Below, piece after piece: positions 31,825 through 42,102 of a stretch of 64,000 nucleotides of DNA. The stretch is from Amphiura filiformis (lineage: Eukaryota > Echinodermata > Ophiuroidea > Amphilepidida > Amphiuridae). The stretch covers positions 31,245,382-31,309,381 of the forward strand of contig NC_092629.1 of NCBI RefSeq assembly GCF_039555335.1, written 5' to 3'. The first letter of the stretch is position 1; each line of letters starts with the position of its first letter. The position numbers were made by a program, and so were the translations under genes. The notes under the pieces are model-generated. The model saw nothing but the letters and a program-made list of their open reading frames with translations. It did not search any database and was not told where the DNA came from.

Positions 31825-33950
31825 TGCAGAACAATTCTGGGTGGCAAAGCAAAAACACAAACTATTTATTAATGAGATCAACGAAATACGGAAGAGGACT
31901 GTATTTAAAACGACTTGTCCTAGTCCTAAACTGAGATAATTTGCTGCAATTACGTAAAAGCACGACCATGACACTCCTTCCTGGTAGGAGGGATAAGAGA
32001 ACTTGTACGATTTGTTTTGGTAAGCCCTTCGGCGAACCTAAGACAGTGCTCCTCCCTCCTATCAGAGAGGGTGTCAAACTTGCAGACTTGAAGCGCATTA
32101 CTGTAAGATAAATAGTGCCGACCCAGAATTGTTCTGTAGGCACGTTTTTGGATGGCCTCTATTTCTTTGGACTGTTTAGCTGAGATTCCAGAATGCCACA
32201 CCACATCAGAGTACTCAAGAATTGGCCTGACATAACCACTATATACGACACCGAGCTCTTGGTTGGTAAAACCAAAACGCTTAAGGGTTCGTAGCATGAA
32301 CAACCGGGAATTAGCCTTTTTAACATCGCGTCCATCTGGACATTCCATTTAAGGTTGTTCTGTAGCCACAAACCAAGTACCTTGGTTTCGGTGACGTATG
32401 ATAGTGGTTCAGTGCCAATTCTTCGCGATGTGGCGGCAATGGATTAGAAAAAGCAATTTGAATGGCTTGACACTTGCTGGGATTCAATTTCAGGTGGCTG
32501 TCACTAGCCCACTCTGATAACCGATCAAAATCGCCCTGAAGTGGACTAGCACAACCACCAGAAAAATTCTCAGCAAATGTCAAGTCATCAACATATTTCC
32601 AACACCGACTACCAGCGTCTTGTGCTGCTTCATTAATAAGAATCTGAAACCCAATTGGGCCAAATTTTGTACCCTGGGTTACACCACCATGAAGAGTTGT
32701 ATAATCTGAGAGCATACTGTTGTATCTGACACACTGTTGACGGTTACGGAGGAAATCGCAAATCCAAGGAACAATGGACCTACGGACTCCCATATCGATG
32801 ATCTTACCAATAAGAAGCGTATGGTCGACGAGGTCGTACGCCTTCGAGAAATCCGTAAGTACCACCGTTCCTATGTTGCGACTCTTTCCGCTCCCTGGAA
32901 AAGAAAATGAACAAGAGAAACTAAATAATGAGAAGTTGACACTCCTTTTACATTACCATATTGGCGGATGTCAATATCATTTTGAATATCGTTTAGGACC
33001 CAATCAGTAATGAAACCTTCAGCTATTTTGGCAAAAATTGATGTGAGCGAGACAGGTCTCAACTTATCAATACTTGGTGGATACTGTTTAGGAATAGGGA
33101 TGACAATTGCTTTCTTCCACTGCTCAGGAACATAACCCTCACTATAAGAATTATTCAAAATATCGGTAAGCGGCACACTTAACTCATATGCAAACTCTTT
33201 GACCAGTTTGGGCGGAACTTGATCAGGACCGCAAGATTTGGCAGACTTAAGTTTACGTAACTCAGCATAAACTTCCCATGGGTATAACTGAGGACTGGTT
33301 CTTCAGCAGGAAGATAAGATGGTAAGCTGCTACAGTCGAGAGGATCTAAACAATCAGACACATGAGCGAACCTGGAATTAATAGCATTGGCAATGCCTTT
33401 CAAATCTTTGTCCTCAATACCCTGGATGTTTATCTTGAGATCAGGTTTGCTGGAGTTTGTGACAGTTCTAATTTGTTGATGCCATTTTCTTGGTTCTGTT
33501 GTTTGCAAGTTCCTAATTCTGGTGGCATGATAGTGAAGTTTAGCTTTTTCAATTTCACGTTTTACTAAATTTCTAAGTTTGCGCCACTGCTGCTGGTCTT
33601 TATTTGCAAATGCAACTTGACGCTCATGAATAAGCTTCTTAATATGTGGTGTTAGCCACGGTTTGTCATTGTCATGCATTTTTGTTTTCTTAACAGGAAA
33701 ACAGGAATCAATAGCAATTTCAAGCATTGAATACAACACATCAACTTTATTTTGTGTATCACAACACTCAAGAACCTCATGCCAATCTTGATCCTGAACC
33801 CACTGACCAAAAGCACTCATGCCAGATTTCTGCAAAGGGCGTGACTTGTTGATCTTAAAAGTGTTTTTAGTTTTGGCCTGAAACTGGGGTTTCCACAAGA
33901 CACAAACATGATCACAAAACCCCAAGGGTGACATTGGAATGTCACCCTTG
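31825..33950 (-). mobile_element. LINE (CR1/L2 group), 5'-truncated, right part of the split copy
   Basis: Minus strand, in order: end of the endonuclease (LGFCDHVCVLWKPQF, where the family has SDH), connector, RT with DFSKAYDLVDHTLL, GGVTQGTKFGPIGFQ and KYVDDLTFAE, then the C-terminal part (SGYVRPILEYSDVVWHSGI, QKRAYRTILGRHYLSY, RTSRFKYSPLPYFVDLINK then stop at 31862). YVDD replaces YADD, as in several CR1-like families. At least three frame breaks and one small inversion-like palindrome at the 5' joint. The 3' UTR is cut by the Polinton-like element and resumes at 24235. Confidence 0.8.
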
Positions 33951-33952
33951 GG
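33921..33952. repeat. Perfect 32-bp palindrome at the LINE 5' joint
   Basis: CCCAAGGGTGACATT, GG, AATGTCACCCTTGGG: 15-bp arms without mismatch. It sits where similarity to LINE coding sequence stops. Confidence 0.85.
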
Positions 33953-33957
33953 ATTGT

Positions 33958-34090
33958 TAGTATAATCCAAAAACGGCTTGATCAATTCTCCTGTTTTAAA
34001 GTTTGGAACATAGGCTGATTAGTTATGCATCAAGTGAGCGGGTTTTGTTGCTGCTGTTTATCATCTTCATTGCAAAATGCAGTCATTTAC
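33958..34090. repeat. Right copy of the 125-bp direct repeat
   Basis: TATAATCCAAAAACGGCTTG to GCAGTCATTTAC. See 23487-23612. It leads directly into the repeat-associated gene at about 34180. Confidence 0.65.
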
Positions 34091-34179
34091 GATATTATGA
34101 TGTCGTACCTTCCCCATTGCTGTTTGGTGATGACGGGAATTAGAGGAAACCCTCAAGCCTGATGACTATAATTCCTACC

Positions 34180-35475
34180 GGCATAAAGATGATTCAGCCT
34201 TCCTGATAGATGTCATGGCAGCAATCCGCAGAGTGCCTCTATCAGGACTTACAAGTTTCTCTGATCTGCTCTCAAAGTTTGCAGAAACAACCTCTCTGTA
34301 TCATCACCATGGCAGATGTGATTATCTTTGACATTTACCATGGCGACCCATCGGTGAAAGATAGAGAGAGGTTGAGGAGATGCAGCACAACTCCAGTGGT
34401 ATTGAGCTCAATTGAGCTATCTACACCAATTCCAAAGGACATGTCAATGTTCTGGCCGTCAAGACAAAATAAACTGCTGCTGGAAACACTGGTGTATGCA
34501 TTCTTGCGTGATATGTCCATGGAAATGCATAAAGAGCCAACTGTTCTTAGCCAGCTATGCATTGACAGTGACAAATGGAAGTGCATAAAGATCCATAATG
34601 GAATCCAGAATGAGGCAGAGCTCCGTATACCCATACCCATGCATGTCCTAGATTGTGTCCGAGCTGGTCACAAAACATGCGTTGTTATATCCAACGATAC
34701 TGATGTAACAGTCTGCTGTTTTATATGGCTACCTTTCTTCATGAGGCCTAGGGTCTTCAGGAGCTGTGGGTAAGAGCAGGAGATTCAACACTACCGTTTT
34801 GTCTCTCTCCCCATTCTGTATGCAAGATTGGGCCCTCAGATGTGCACAGTTCTTCCTGCGCTACATAGCCTTACAGGATGTGACATCACCAGTAAAATAG
34901 GCACAAAGAAAGCAGCCCTTATGGCCAACCCTGTGGTTTACTTGCAAGGATTTGGTGCAACAGCTCCACTAGGTCCTTCTTCTATCCAGCAGGCAGAACA
35001 GTAGCCTACTTGGTGCAAGTCATAGATGCTGGAAACAAGTCCAATAATTTTCTGCAATTCAGAGTATATCAGTTTAACTTCTCAAAGTCAGCTTCACACC
35101 AGAGTCTGCCACCAACATCTAAAGGTTTGGAACCTCACATCTACCGTGGATTCTTTAATGCATGTGCCACCATGTTCTGGATAGGCAACTTAACATCCAA
35201 ACAGCGGATCTAGATCCACTAGACTATGGTTTTCTACATGAGAATGGAAACCTTCTTCCTTCGACATCATGGAGATCATGGAGCTATATTGAAGTGTGGT
35301 ATGTCATTGCGGCAAATGTACTCGTGTAACTTGTCCTTGCTGTGCAGCAATATGTATTTTGCAAGTGTCAGAAGACAGATAGCTGTAGAAATCTCAACAA
35401 CTGACCTTATAGACATCGACAATATATATGAACTATTATTCCGGGCTATTATTGAAGATAATCAAGTTTCTTAAA
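34180..35475 (+). pseudogene. Repeat-associated gene of unknown role (TGCD family), decayed
   Basis: The plus strand keeps blocks of a widespread invertebrate repeat-borne protein I remember but cannot name: HVLDCVRAGHKTCVVISNDT then DVTV (a PIN-like aspartate motif, about 34640-34715); LPALHSLTGCDITSKIGTKK (about 34855-34912); SLPPTSKGLEPHIYRGFFNA (about 35102-35160); and a terminal CxxC cluster CTRVTCPCCAA (about 35320-35355). They are spread over at least three frames with stops between, so it is dead. Probably the cargo or coding part of a DNA transposon. Confidence 0.5.
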
Positions 35476-36957
35476 AATCAAATGGTAAATTGGTACGCTT
35501 TCTTTCAATCACAACCTAAGTTTAACTGGCTAATGCCTAATAATGAGAAACTCTGTCGACCAGACGAAACTGTCAGGTTAATAGTCATGTGAGCTTAGGT
35601 CTGATTTGAATAGTATTATACCATATAAAATGCATTTTAAGCATGGAAAAAATCATGTAGATGTTAAACTTTAATGAATATTCCTAATACTCCCTTGGAC
35701 ACTATTAGACCTTACAAACAAAAGTATAGCCACCAAAACTACGACTCTTTGCTTATAAATAACTAAGTTATAAATAACAACTGGTCTTATTGGATTCCTT
35801 GGTAGTAAAACATAGGTATAGACATCAAAATCGTGTCTCTACGCACTCCAGAAGCACTCCAGAGATATTGTCAAAAGTAATAACTTTGGCGGCCATTTTG
35901 AAAAACGCCCTCTATAGAAAAAGTTAGGCAAATTCAGATCAATCACCCAAGTTTTTCTGAAAGCCCTTCGCTTGTACAACAATAAAATCATGGTTGACTG
36001 AGTACAACAGAGATGGCGGACACGAACTCGCCATTGAGCCTAGAGTATTGTGTCTATGTATTAGCCACCCATTAACAATGAGAGGTTATTCCTGAACCTC
36101 GTTGACTTTGGATTAATTTAAAGAGCCCGTCAATCAGGGGGCGGCAAAAACGAAGGGGCGGCGGAAGAAGAAGGGGCGTCAAAAAGAATTAGTAAAGAAA
36201 AAGGGCGGAAAAAATGTGAAAAGTATAAAAAATTCGGAAAATTTTTACTATACATCAAAATGTGTTGCTTTTAGGGCGCTAGCGCTTATAATCCTTTTTT
36301 TTTTTTTGCTCTTCACTTTTTAAACTACCGAAAAAAAAAAAATTGGGTCAACCTTTTCGGGCTGTTGAGGAAGGGCGGCAAAATTGAATTTCCTTCAGCC
36401 CCCTGGGTAGGAGTGGCCCCGGTACGCCACTGATGTATATTTTTTTTAATTCGCATCGTTTTCACCGATTGTGTTAATCGCATCGTTTTCAGTGTTTACT
36501 GAGCAAAGAAAGCATCAAGGTAGACTTTCCTGGTTTTGGTTCCTCTCCCAAAATAAATAAGCTTCTGATATCTCCCTGCTCCGACTACACCCATAAACAC
36601 CACGCATGAAAGTCTCAGATTAACCAAATTTTGCTCGCATTTTCAGCTGGTATTGTTCAGGTTTAGATTAGAACCCGTGATCGTAACAAACGGACATTGG
36701 AGTCACCAGACAAAACAGTAATATGAGGCAAACTGAATTTCAAGGGGAATGTAAAAACCATGGATTGAGGGTATAGATTTCTTGATTTTTCCATTTCTGT
36801 TGAAGGATGACGTACATACAGTGGCGTTATAGGCAACTCCCTGATTGGACCCCCCCCCCCCCACTCCAATAGAGAGATGACCCAAACAAGCAGGCAGGCA
36901 GGCAAGTAAGCAAGCTAATGCAAGAACTGATTTTCGGGCAAAATACTAGTAAGTGCT
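35476..36957. other. No gene; scattered repeat pieces
   Basis: Holds a 45-bp piece (TTAACAATGAGAGGTTATTC, about 36072-36120) also present near 47860, a possible hAT-like end GGTACGCCACTG near 36420-36431, A-runs near 36298-36345, and a C-run at 36851-36861. Confidence 0.5.
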
Positions 36958-37613
36958 AGGGAACTGGAATGAGCGTTTTGAGCGTTTCGACAGCATTTTT
37001 TGTGGGACATGAGTGCACATCAGACCTATCGAATTGCATTCTGAATAAGAAGAACGTCTTTCTGATATCAAATAATTTTCATTTATGAAATTCACGATAT
37101 AATACAAATTTTATGACAAATTATTAAAATTTGATATTTTTCACATTTTGGAGATATAACAGTCCTCGAAGTAAATTTTATAAATTTAATGATATAGTCT
37201 TAAAGTGTATGTAGCTGGGAGGAAAAGCCGACGATCAATTGAAAATTTTGACATTTCAAATTGAAGATATGGATTTTTTTCCCCAAAAGACCAATTTTTT
37301 TGGGTGTTTTGGGAAAAAAATCCATATCTTCAATATGAAAGGTCAAAATTAATCGTCGGCTTTTTATCCCACCTACATACACTTTAGGTACAAATCATCA
37401 GATTTATAAAGTTTACTTCGAGTACTGTTAAATATCGAAAATATCAATTTTAATGATTTGCCATAAAATGTGTATTACATTGCGAATTTAAAAAAATCAA
37501 AATTATTTGATATCAGAAGGCCATTCTTCGTATTCAGAATGCAATTCGATATGTCTGATGTGCTCTAATGTCCCACAATAAATACTGTCCAAACGTTCAT
37601 ACCCCTTCCTTAA
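36958..37613. mobile_element. TTAA fold-back MITE, second full-length copy
   Basis: GGGAACTGGAATGAGCG...AACGTTCATACCCCTTCC then TTAA (37610-37613); the left TTAA is mutated. Same arms as 3192-3814 (GTGGGACATGAGTGCACATC, GAATTGCATTCTGAATA). 656 bp. Confidence 0.8.
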
Positions 37614-37785
37614 TGAAGTGAAATTAGGGCGAAATTAAAGGCTGTGTATATATATTTTTTTTCAATTTGAAATTAAATTTGTTATCAGAGTTTGATGCTC
37701 AACGAACTGGCGCAGATCCAAATTTGGGGATTAAAGAACTGTGGGAGAGCCTGACCACCGAACATACCTGCACCACCTTTTCTGT

Positions 37786-37957
37786 TGAAGGATGACCCCC
37801 CCAGCCATAGGCCTATTCTTGTCATCACTTGCCCCCCCCCCACCTCTTGGCTTGCCAAAAAATACTTGCGCCTCCTCTCCTTTTTGGCTGGAAAAAACTT
37901 TCTTGCCCCCGCTCAATTTTACCCTCCCCTAAAGACTCGTAATAATTGCACAGCCCA
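37786..37957. mobile_element. C-rich fold-back MITE, partial copy
   Basis: CTCTTGGCTTGCCAAAAAAT, runs of C, and AATAATTGCACAGCCC at the right: the end of the 17199-17627 family. Left end replaced by unrelated sequence. Confidence 0.55.
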
Positions 37958-39265
37958 ATGGGCAACATGTCTGATGAAAAACAGGTCACCTCGGGGAGGT
38001 GCCATTTCTCCAAACACAATATAAAAACAGGTATAATATATAATGTTTTTTGACTTTTTCGAATATATGATTTTTTTTTGCTCTAATATTGTAATGTTTA
38101 CATAATGTTAAACCTACATGGGATCAACCAAATTCCTTGTGTTTGTAGGTCAACAGAGCAATTAAGTCCCCCATAGAACTCTAATAAAGAACTTTGGGAA
38201 TAGGACTCGCTAAATATTTTAGCCGGCGAGGTAGGTACCAGGGAATAATCACACGGCTTGGTAGATGCGTCTTGGTTCACTCGTCTCGGTTAGTCTCTCT
38301 GATTGGTACTTCTGTTCCTCGGCTCTTCATCGTTGATTTGGTATGAGTAGGGGCGCTAAAATAAAGTTCTTCATAGAACTAGAGGTTCAACCAGGGACTT
38401 AGTTAGGCTTTTAGATTCAGCCAAGCACGAGTATTATCACACAAACATGAAGACACTTAAAACCACAATTTACTGATAATTAATTTCTATTTATTACTTA
38501 CTACATATTCTTCATTCGGTAAGAAACTTTATGTTAAAACTAACATGTGAACTAGGAGTAGAACAAACTCCATTAACCAGTAATAATTAGCAAGAATTGT
38601 TCTCGCCCTAAACTAAGAAGTTGTGTTCAAATCTTGACGCACACGGAGAGTTTATGGAGAGGTGTTATGCCTCTGAGTGAATGCCACAGACTACAATTAA
38701 ACATCCGTTTGCGTCGTCCACAAGAACTTCGTTTACAAAAGACTATTGTGACGTATAACGATAGTCTATTCGACATGATACGAGAGAGTGATCTCCCTCG
38801 GGGTGAATAACACCATAATTTTGAATAAATAAATAAATTAAAATAGAAGGCACGGGATATAAAATAATATATCGCCACAACAGAACCATGATAATGGACG
38901 CAACGTTCCCGGAACCACCGCTAGGTGGCAGCACACGACGAAAGCTCTGATGGAACACCTTAATTACTTTCATATGGAAAAACCAGGTAATGCTCGGAGA
39001 TGCCCGAGATATCTAAACGTTAATGCGCTGATCTCGACCTGCGGCACGTAGTGTTTACCTCTCTGTTATGATATGGTTTTTTCACTGTTTCGAAGCATCG
39101 AATAACTGTTTGTTTCTTATTAAGTGATTTGTAAGTACACCAAGATAAACTGTGTTAACTTCAAAAACTCTTAATTCACGTCGTTTTTATGTATTTTGAG
39201 AAGATTTTATCGTGTTGAATTTACTGTATCAGTATTATGTTAGTTACTCTGCTGCCTGTCTTCGG
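37958..39265. other. No gene recognised
   Basis: AT-rich. It may include 5' sequence of the plus-strand LINE that continues at 43001, if the minus-strand LINE is inserted in it. Confidence 0.4.
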
Positions 39266-39383
39266 TCATTTACATCGACCATATTGATCTGTTTATCACT
39301 TCAACTTCAACTTCAACTCTGGTATTGGCAGGACCCAGAACGTCTGGGTATGACAGCCAAGCTTGTGCGGGGATTAAGCGTGG

Positions 39384-39677
39384 TTACTGAGCCTGTAGGT
39401 GTGCTTTGAATGCTTGGTTACTTGGAGCTTGGATTATGTTTTCTTTGAGGTTATTCCACTGGGGTATTGTTCGTGGGAAGAAAGAATACTTGTGACTTTG
39501 GAGTCTGGTCTGATGTTGGATAAAACTTCTGGAGTTGCAGCGGCGAGAAGGTCGGGTAACTGGCGTTAGGTAACGGTCACTGGGGATGTCCACCTCATCG
39601 TTGATGATCTTATACAACAGGGTCAGACGTGCAGATCTTCTGCGGTCCTCCAGCGACTGCCACCCAAGGTCTTTCAA
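39384..39677 (-). CDS. LINE ORF C-terminal part
   Basis: LGWQSLEDRRRSARLTLLYK, then HKYSFFPRTIPQWNNL and a stop at 39384. Standard CR1 C-terminus (SFFPRTIxxWNxL). A short 3' UTR and hexamer tail follow. Confidence 0.85.
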   Translation of the reverse strand: MKDLGWQSLEDRRRSARLTLLYKIINDEVDIPSDRYLTPVTRPSRRCNSRSFIQHQTRLQSHKYSFFPRTIPQWNNLKENIIQAPSNQAFKAHLQAQ

Positions 39678-39685
39678 GAGAGTTG

Positions 39686-40210
39686 TTACCGTCCCTTGGT
39701 GCGTTCATAGTTTGACTTGACAAAGCGAGCAGCACTTCTCTGGATCTTCTCCACTTTCGCCTTGTTGTTCTTCTGGTGAGGATCCCAGATCACGGAGCCG
39801 TACTCAACGTGGGGTCTAACAAGGCTGAGGTAGGCTGTCTCCTTCAACTTCTCTGGACAGTTTCCAAGGTTTCGACGAACCACACCGAGCATTCTGCTTG
39901 CTTTGGATGTTGCAGAGCCAATCTGAGTATTCCATCCTAGATCATCCTGAAGATGGATTCCCAAGTATGGATGTGACTTCACGACGGCGAGTGTCTGGTT
40001 GCTCAGCTTGTAGTCATGGTGTACTTGACTTCTAGCGTTGGATACATGCATCACATAACACTTGCTTGGATTAAATTGCATCTGCCAGTCGTGTTGCCAC
40101 TTGGTAAGATGGTCTAGGTCAGCTTGGAGAGCTTCAGCATCGGTTGGTGAAGAAATGGTTCGGTATACAAGGGCATCATCTGCAAATAGACGTGCTGTTG
40201 ATGTTAACAC
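39686..40210 (-). CDS. LINE RT palm (FADD) and thumb
   Basis: ARLFADDALVYRTISS is RT motif C (YADD as FADD), followed by QMQFNPSKCYVMHVSNAR, HPYLGIHLQDDLGWNTQI and LVRPHVEYGSVIWDPHQKNN. Confidence 0.85.
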   Translation of the reverse strand: MLTSTARLFADDALVYRTISSPTDAEALQADLDHLTKWQHDWQMQFNPSKCYVMHVSNARSQVHHDYKLSNQTLAVVKSHPYLGIHLQDDLGWNTQIGSATSKASRMLGVVRRNLGNCPEKLKETAYLSLVRPHVEYGSVIWDPHQKNNKAKVEKIQRSAARFVKSNYERTKGR

Positions 40211-40646
40211 CTCTGGTAAGTCGTTGATGTAGAGAAGAAAAGGAGCGGTCCAAGGACCGTTCCTTGTGGAACTCAGAGTCGACGGAAACTGCAGATGAAG
40301 TTCTACCTTCTAGCACTACTCTCTGGGATCGGTCTTGAAGAAAGGATGATATCCAGGACAGCAGCTGATTGTTTATGCCGTAGTACTTGAGTTTGGAGAG
40401 GAGGCGGAGATGAGGCACGGTGTCAAATGCCTTTGTGAAGTCGAGTATGATGACATCCACGCTCTTTCTCTGGTCCAAGGCACTGCTGAGATCATGATGT
40501 GTGATTAGCAGCTGTGTATCACATGAACGCCGTTTCCGAAATCCATGTTGCTGGTCAGATAAGATACGATGGTGGTCAAGATGATTCATGATTTGGCTGT
40601 GGATGGCATGTTCCATGGTTTTACAGGAAATACTCGTCAACGACAC
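40176..40646 (-). CDS. LINE RT fingers and palm
   Basis: SLTSISCKTMEHAIHSQIMN, then QHGFRKRRSCDTQL and VDVIILDFTKAFDTVPHLRL (RT motif A with its Asp). The frame slips before the GVPQGTVLGPLLF-like block. Confidence 0.85.
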   Translation of the reverse strand: MSLTSISCKTMEHAIHSQIMNHLDHHRILSDQQHGFRKRRSCDTQLLITHHDLSSALDQRKSVDVIILDFTKAFDTVPHLRLLSKLKYYGINNQLLSWISSFLQDRSQRVVLEGRTSSAVSVDSEFHKERSLDRSFSSLHQRLTRGVNINSTSICR

Positions 40647-42102
40647 AGGTCTGTAGTTTTAGCGTCCGCTCTATCTCCTTCTTGAAGATTGGTGTAATGT
40701 TGGCTGATTTCCAATCTTGCGGTAAAACTCCTGATTGAAGAGATTGGTTGTATATGAATGTCAACACTGGTGCAAGTTGAGGAGCAAGCGTCTTCAAAAT
40801 ACGACTCGGAATTCCATCTGGCCCAGCGGCTTTTGAAGGATTGAGCTCGGAGAGCAACTTCTCCACTCCTGGTACCGTGATCTTGAAGTTTGGCATAGGA
40901 GGAAAAGGGCTAGGACCTTTCTCGGGTATGCAGGTGGTATCCTCTGTTGTAAATACCGATTTGAAATACGAGTTCAAAATTTCACATTTCCCTGTTGCAT
41001 CTGACGTCAATTGTCCGTTGTGGCGAAGAGTTGAGATTCCACTGCTGTTATCTCTCTTTATGCCTCGTTTGACGTGACGCCAGAAAATCTTCGGATTCTC
41101 TTCCATTTTTGGTCCAAGGATGTTGCTAATGTATTGGTTGTAACAGCTCCTCATTTTAGTTTTGACTAACTTCTGGAGATGGATGTACTTCTCCCACACG
41201 CGGCTGCTGTTAGATTCTTTGCTTTTCTTGTGCCACCGGTTTTTCTGCCGTATTATGTGCTTCAATTCCCTTGTCATCCATGGAAGATCACTACTAGCTC
41301 TGATGGTCTTCATGGGAATGTGATCCTTAGCCATCTTCATTACACAGTCTCTAAACTGGATCCAGTTGTCTTCAACAGAGTTCCGTTCAGGGTCTGAGTT
41401 GAGGAAGGATGAGCAGAACTCATGAGCATCATTTATTAGTTCTTCTGTGTTCATCTTTCTGTACAGGAAGATCTTTCGTGGTGGTGTCTTTGAACGTTGA
41501 GGCTGGATGTCAACTGCTATCAGGATTGTGTCATGTTTGCATGCACCGAGGCCTGGCATATGAAAGATATCTTGTACTGTTGTTGGATTTGTAGTCAAAA
41601 ATAAGTCAATAAGGCTTTCAGCATCTTCTGTGCGGTGCGTAGGCTGCGTAACCATCTGAGTCAAGTTATTACTGGTGGTGATTTCCAGTAACTGGTGGCA
41701 GAGTGCACTCTTATTGGCATACTTCATGACAGTGGTCGTACTCCAATCAATATCCCCCAAGTTGAAATCACCGCCTAGCCACACATTCGGAGATTTAACA
41801 CTTCCATGGAGACTGGCGAGGGACTTGTCAAGTTGCTCTAAGCTGCTTGAACCATCATCCGGTGGTCGGTAGAAACATCCCAAGAACACTGATTTGGTAC
41901 CCTTCATCTGGAGTTGAGCCCACACTATTTCGCAATCTGCATCCAAATCAGGACGGTGCGTAAGTATGAGGTCATTTCGGTAAGCTATGAAAACTCCACC
42001 ATGTCCTCTTCCAGAAGTACGGTCCTTACGGATGACCCCATAATTTTCAGGGAAAATTTCACCATCAAGAATATTCGGAGTCAACCAGGATTCAGTTCCC
42101 AT
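40621..42102 (-). CDS. LINE endonuclease and start of RT
   Basis: Minus-strand frame of 493 codons. Endonuclease motifs in order: GTESWL (catalytic Glu), FYRPPDD, LGGDFNLGDIDW, and LGACKHDTILI where the family has SDH, so the catalytic Asp appears replaced by Lys. RT starts PSKAAGPDGIPSRILK and LPQDWKSANITPIFKK, after which the frame breaks. Confidence 0.85.
   Translation of the reverse strand: MGTESWLTPNILDGEIFPENYGVIRKDRTSGRGHGGVFIAYRNDLILTHRPDLDADCEIVWAQLQMKGTKSVFLGCFYRPPDDGSSSLEQLDKSLASLHGSVKSPNVWLGGDFNLGDIDWSTTTVMKYANKSALCHQLLEITTSNNLTQMVTQPTHRTEDAESLIDLFLTTNPTTVQDIFHMPGLGACKHDTILIAVDIQPQRSKTPPRKIFLYRKMNTEELINDAHEFCSSFLNSDPERNSVEDNWIQFRDCVMKMAKDHIPMKTIRASSDLPWMTRELKHIIRQKNRWHKKSKESNSSRVWEKYIHLQKLVKTKMRSCYNQYISNILGPKMEENPKIFWRHVKRGIKRDNSSGISTLRHNGQLTSDATGKCEILNSYFKSVFTTEDTTCIPEKGPSPFPPMPNFKITVPGVEKLLSELNPSKAAGPDGIPSRILKTLAPQLAPVLTFIYNQSLQSGVLPQDWKSANITPIFKKEIERTLKLQTCVVDEYFL

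Noticed and set aside
36136-36431. hAT-like element between CAGGGGGCGGC and GTACGCCACTG
   Set aside because: Ends match poorly and no target duplication is seen.
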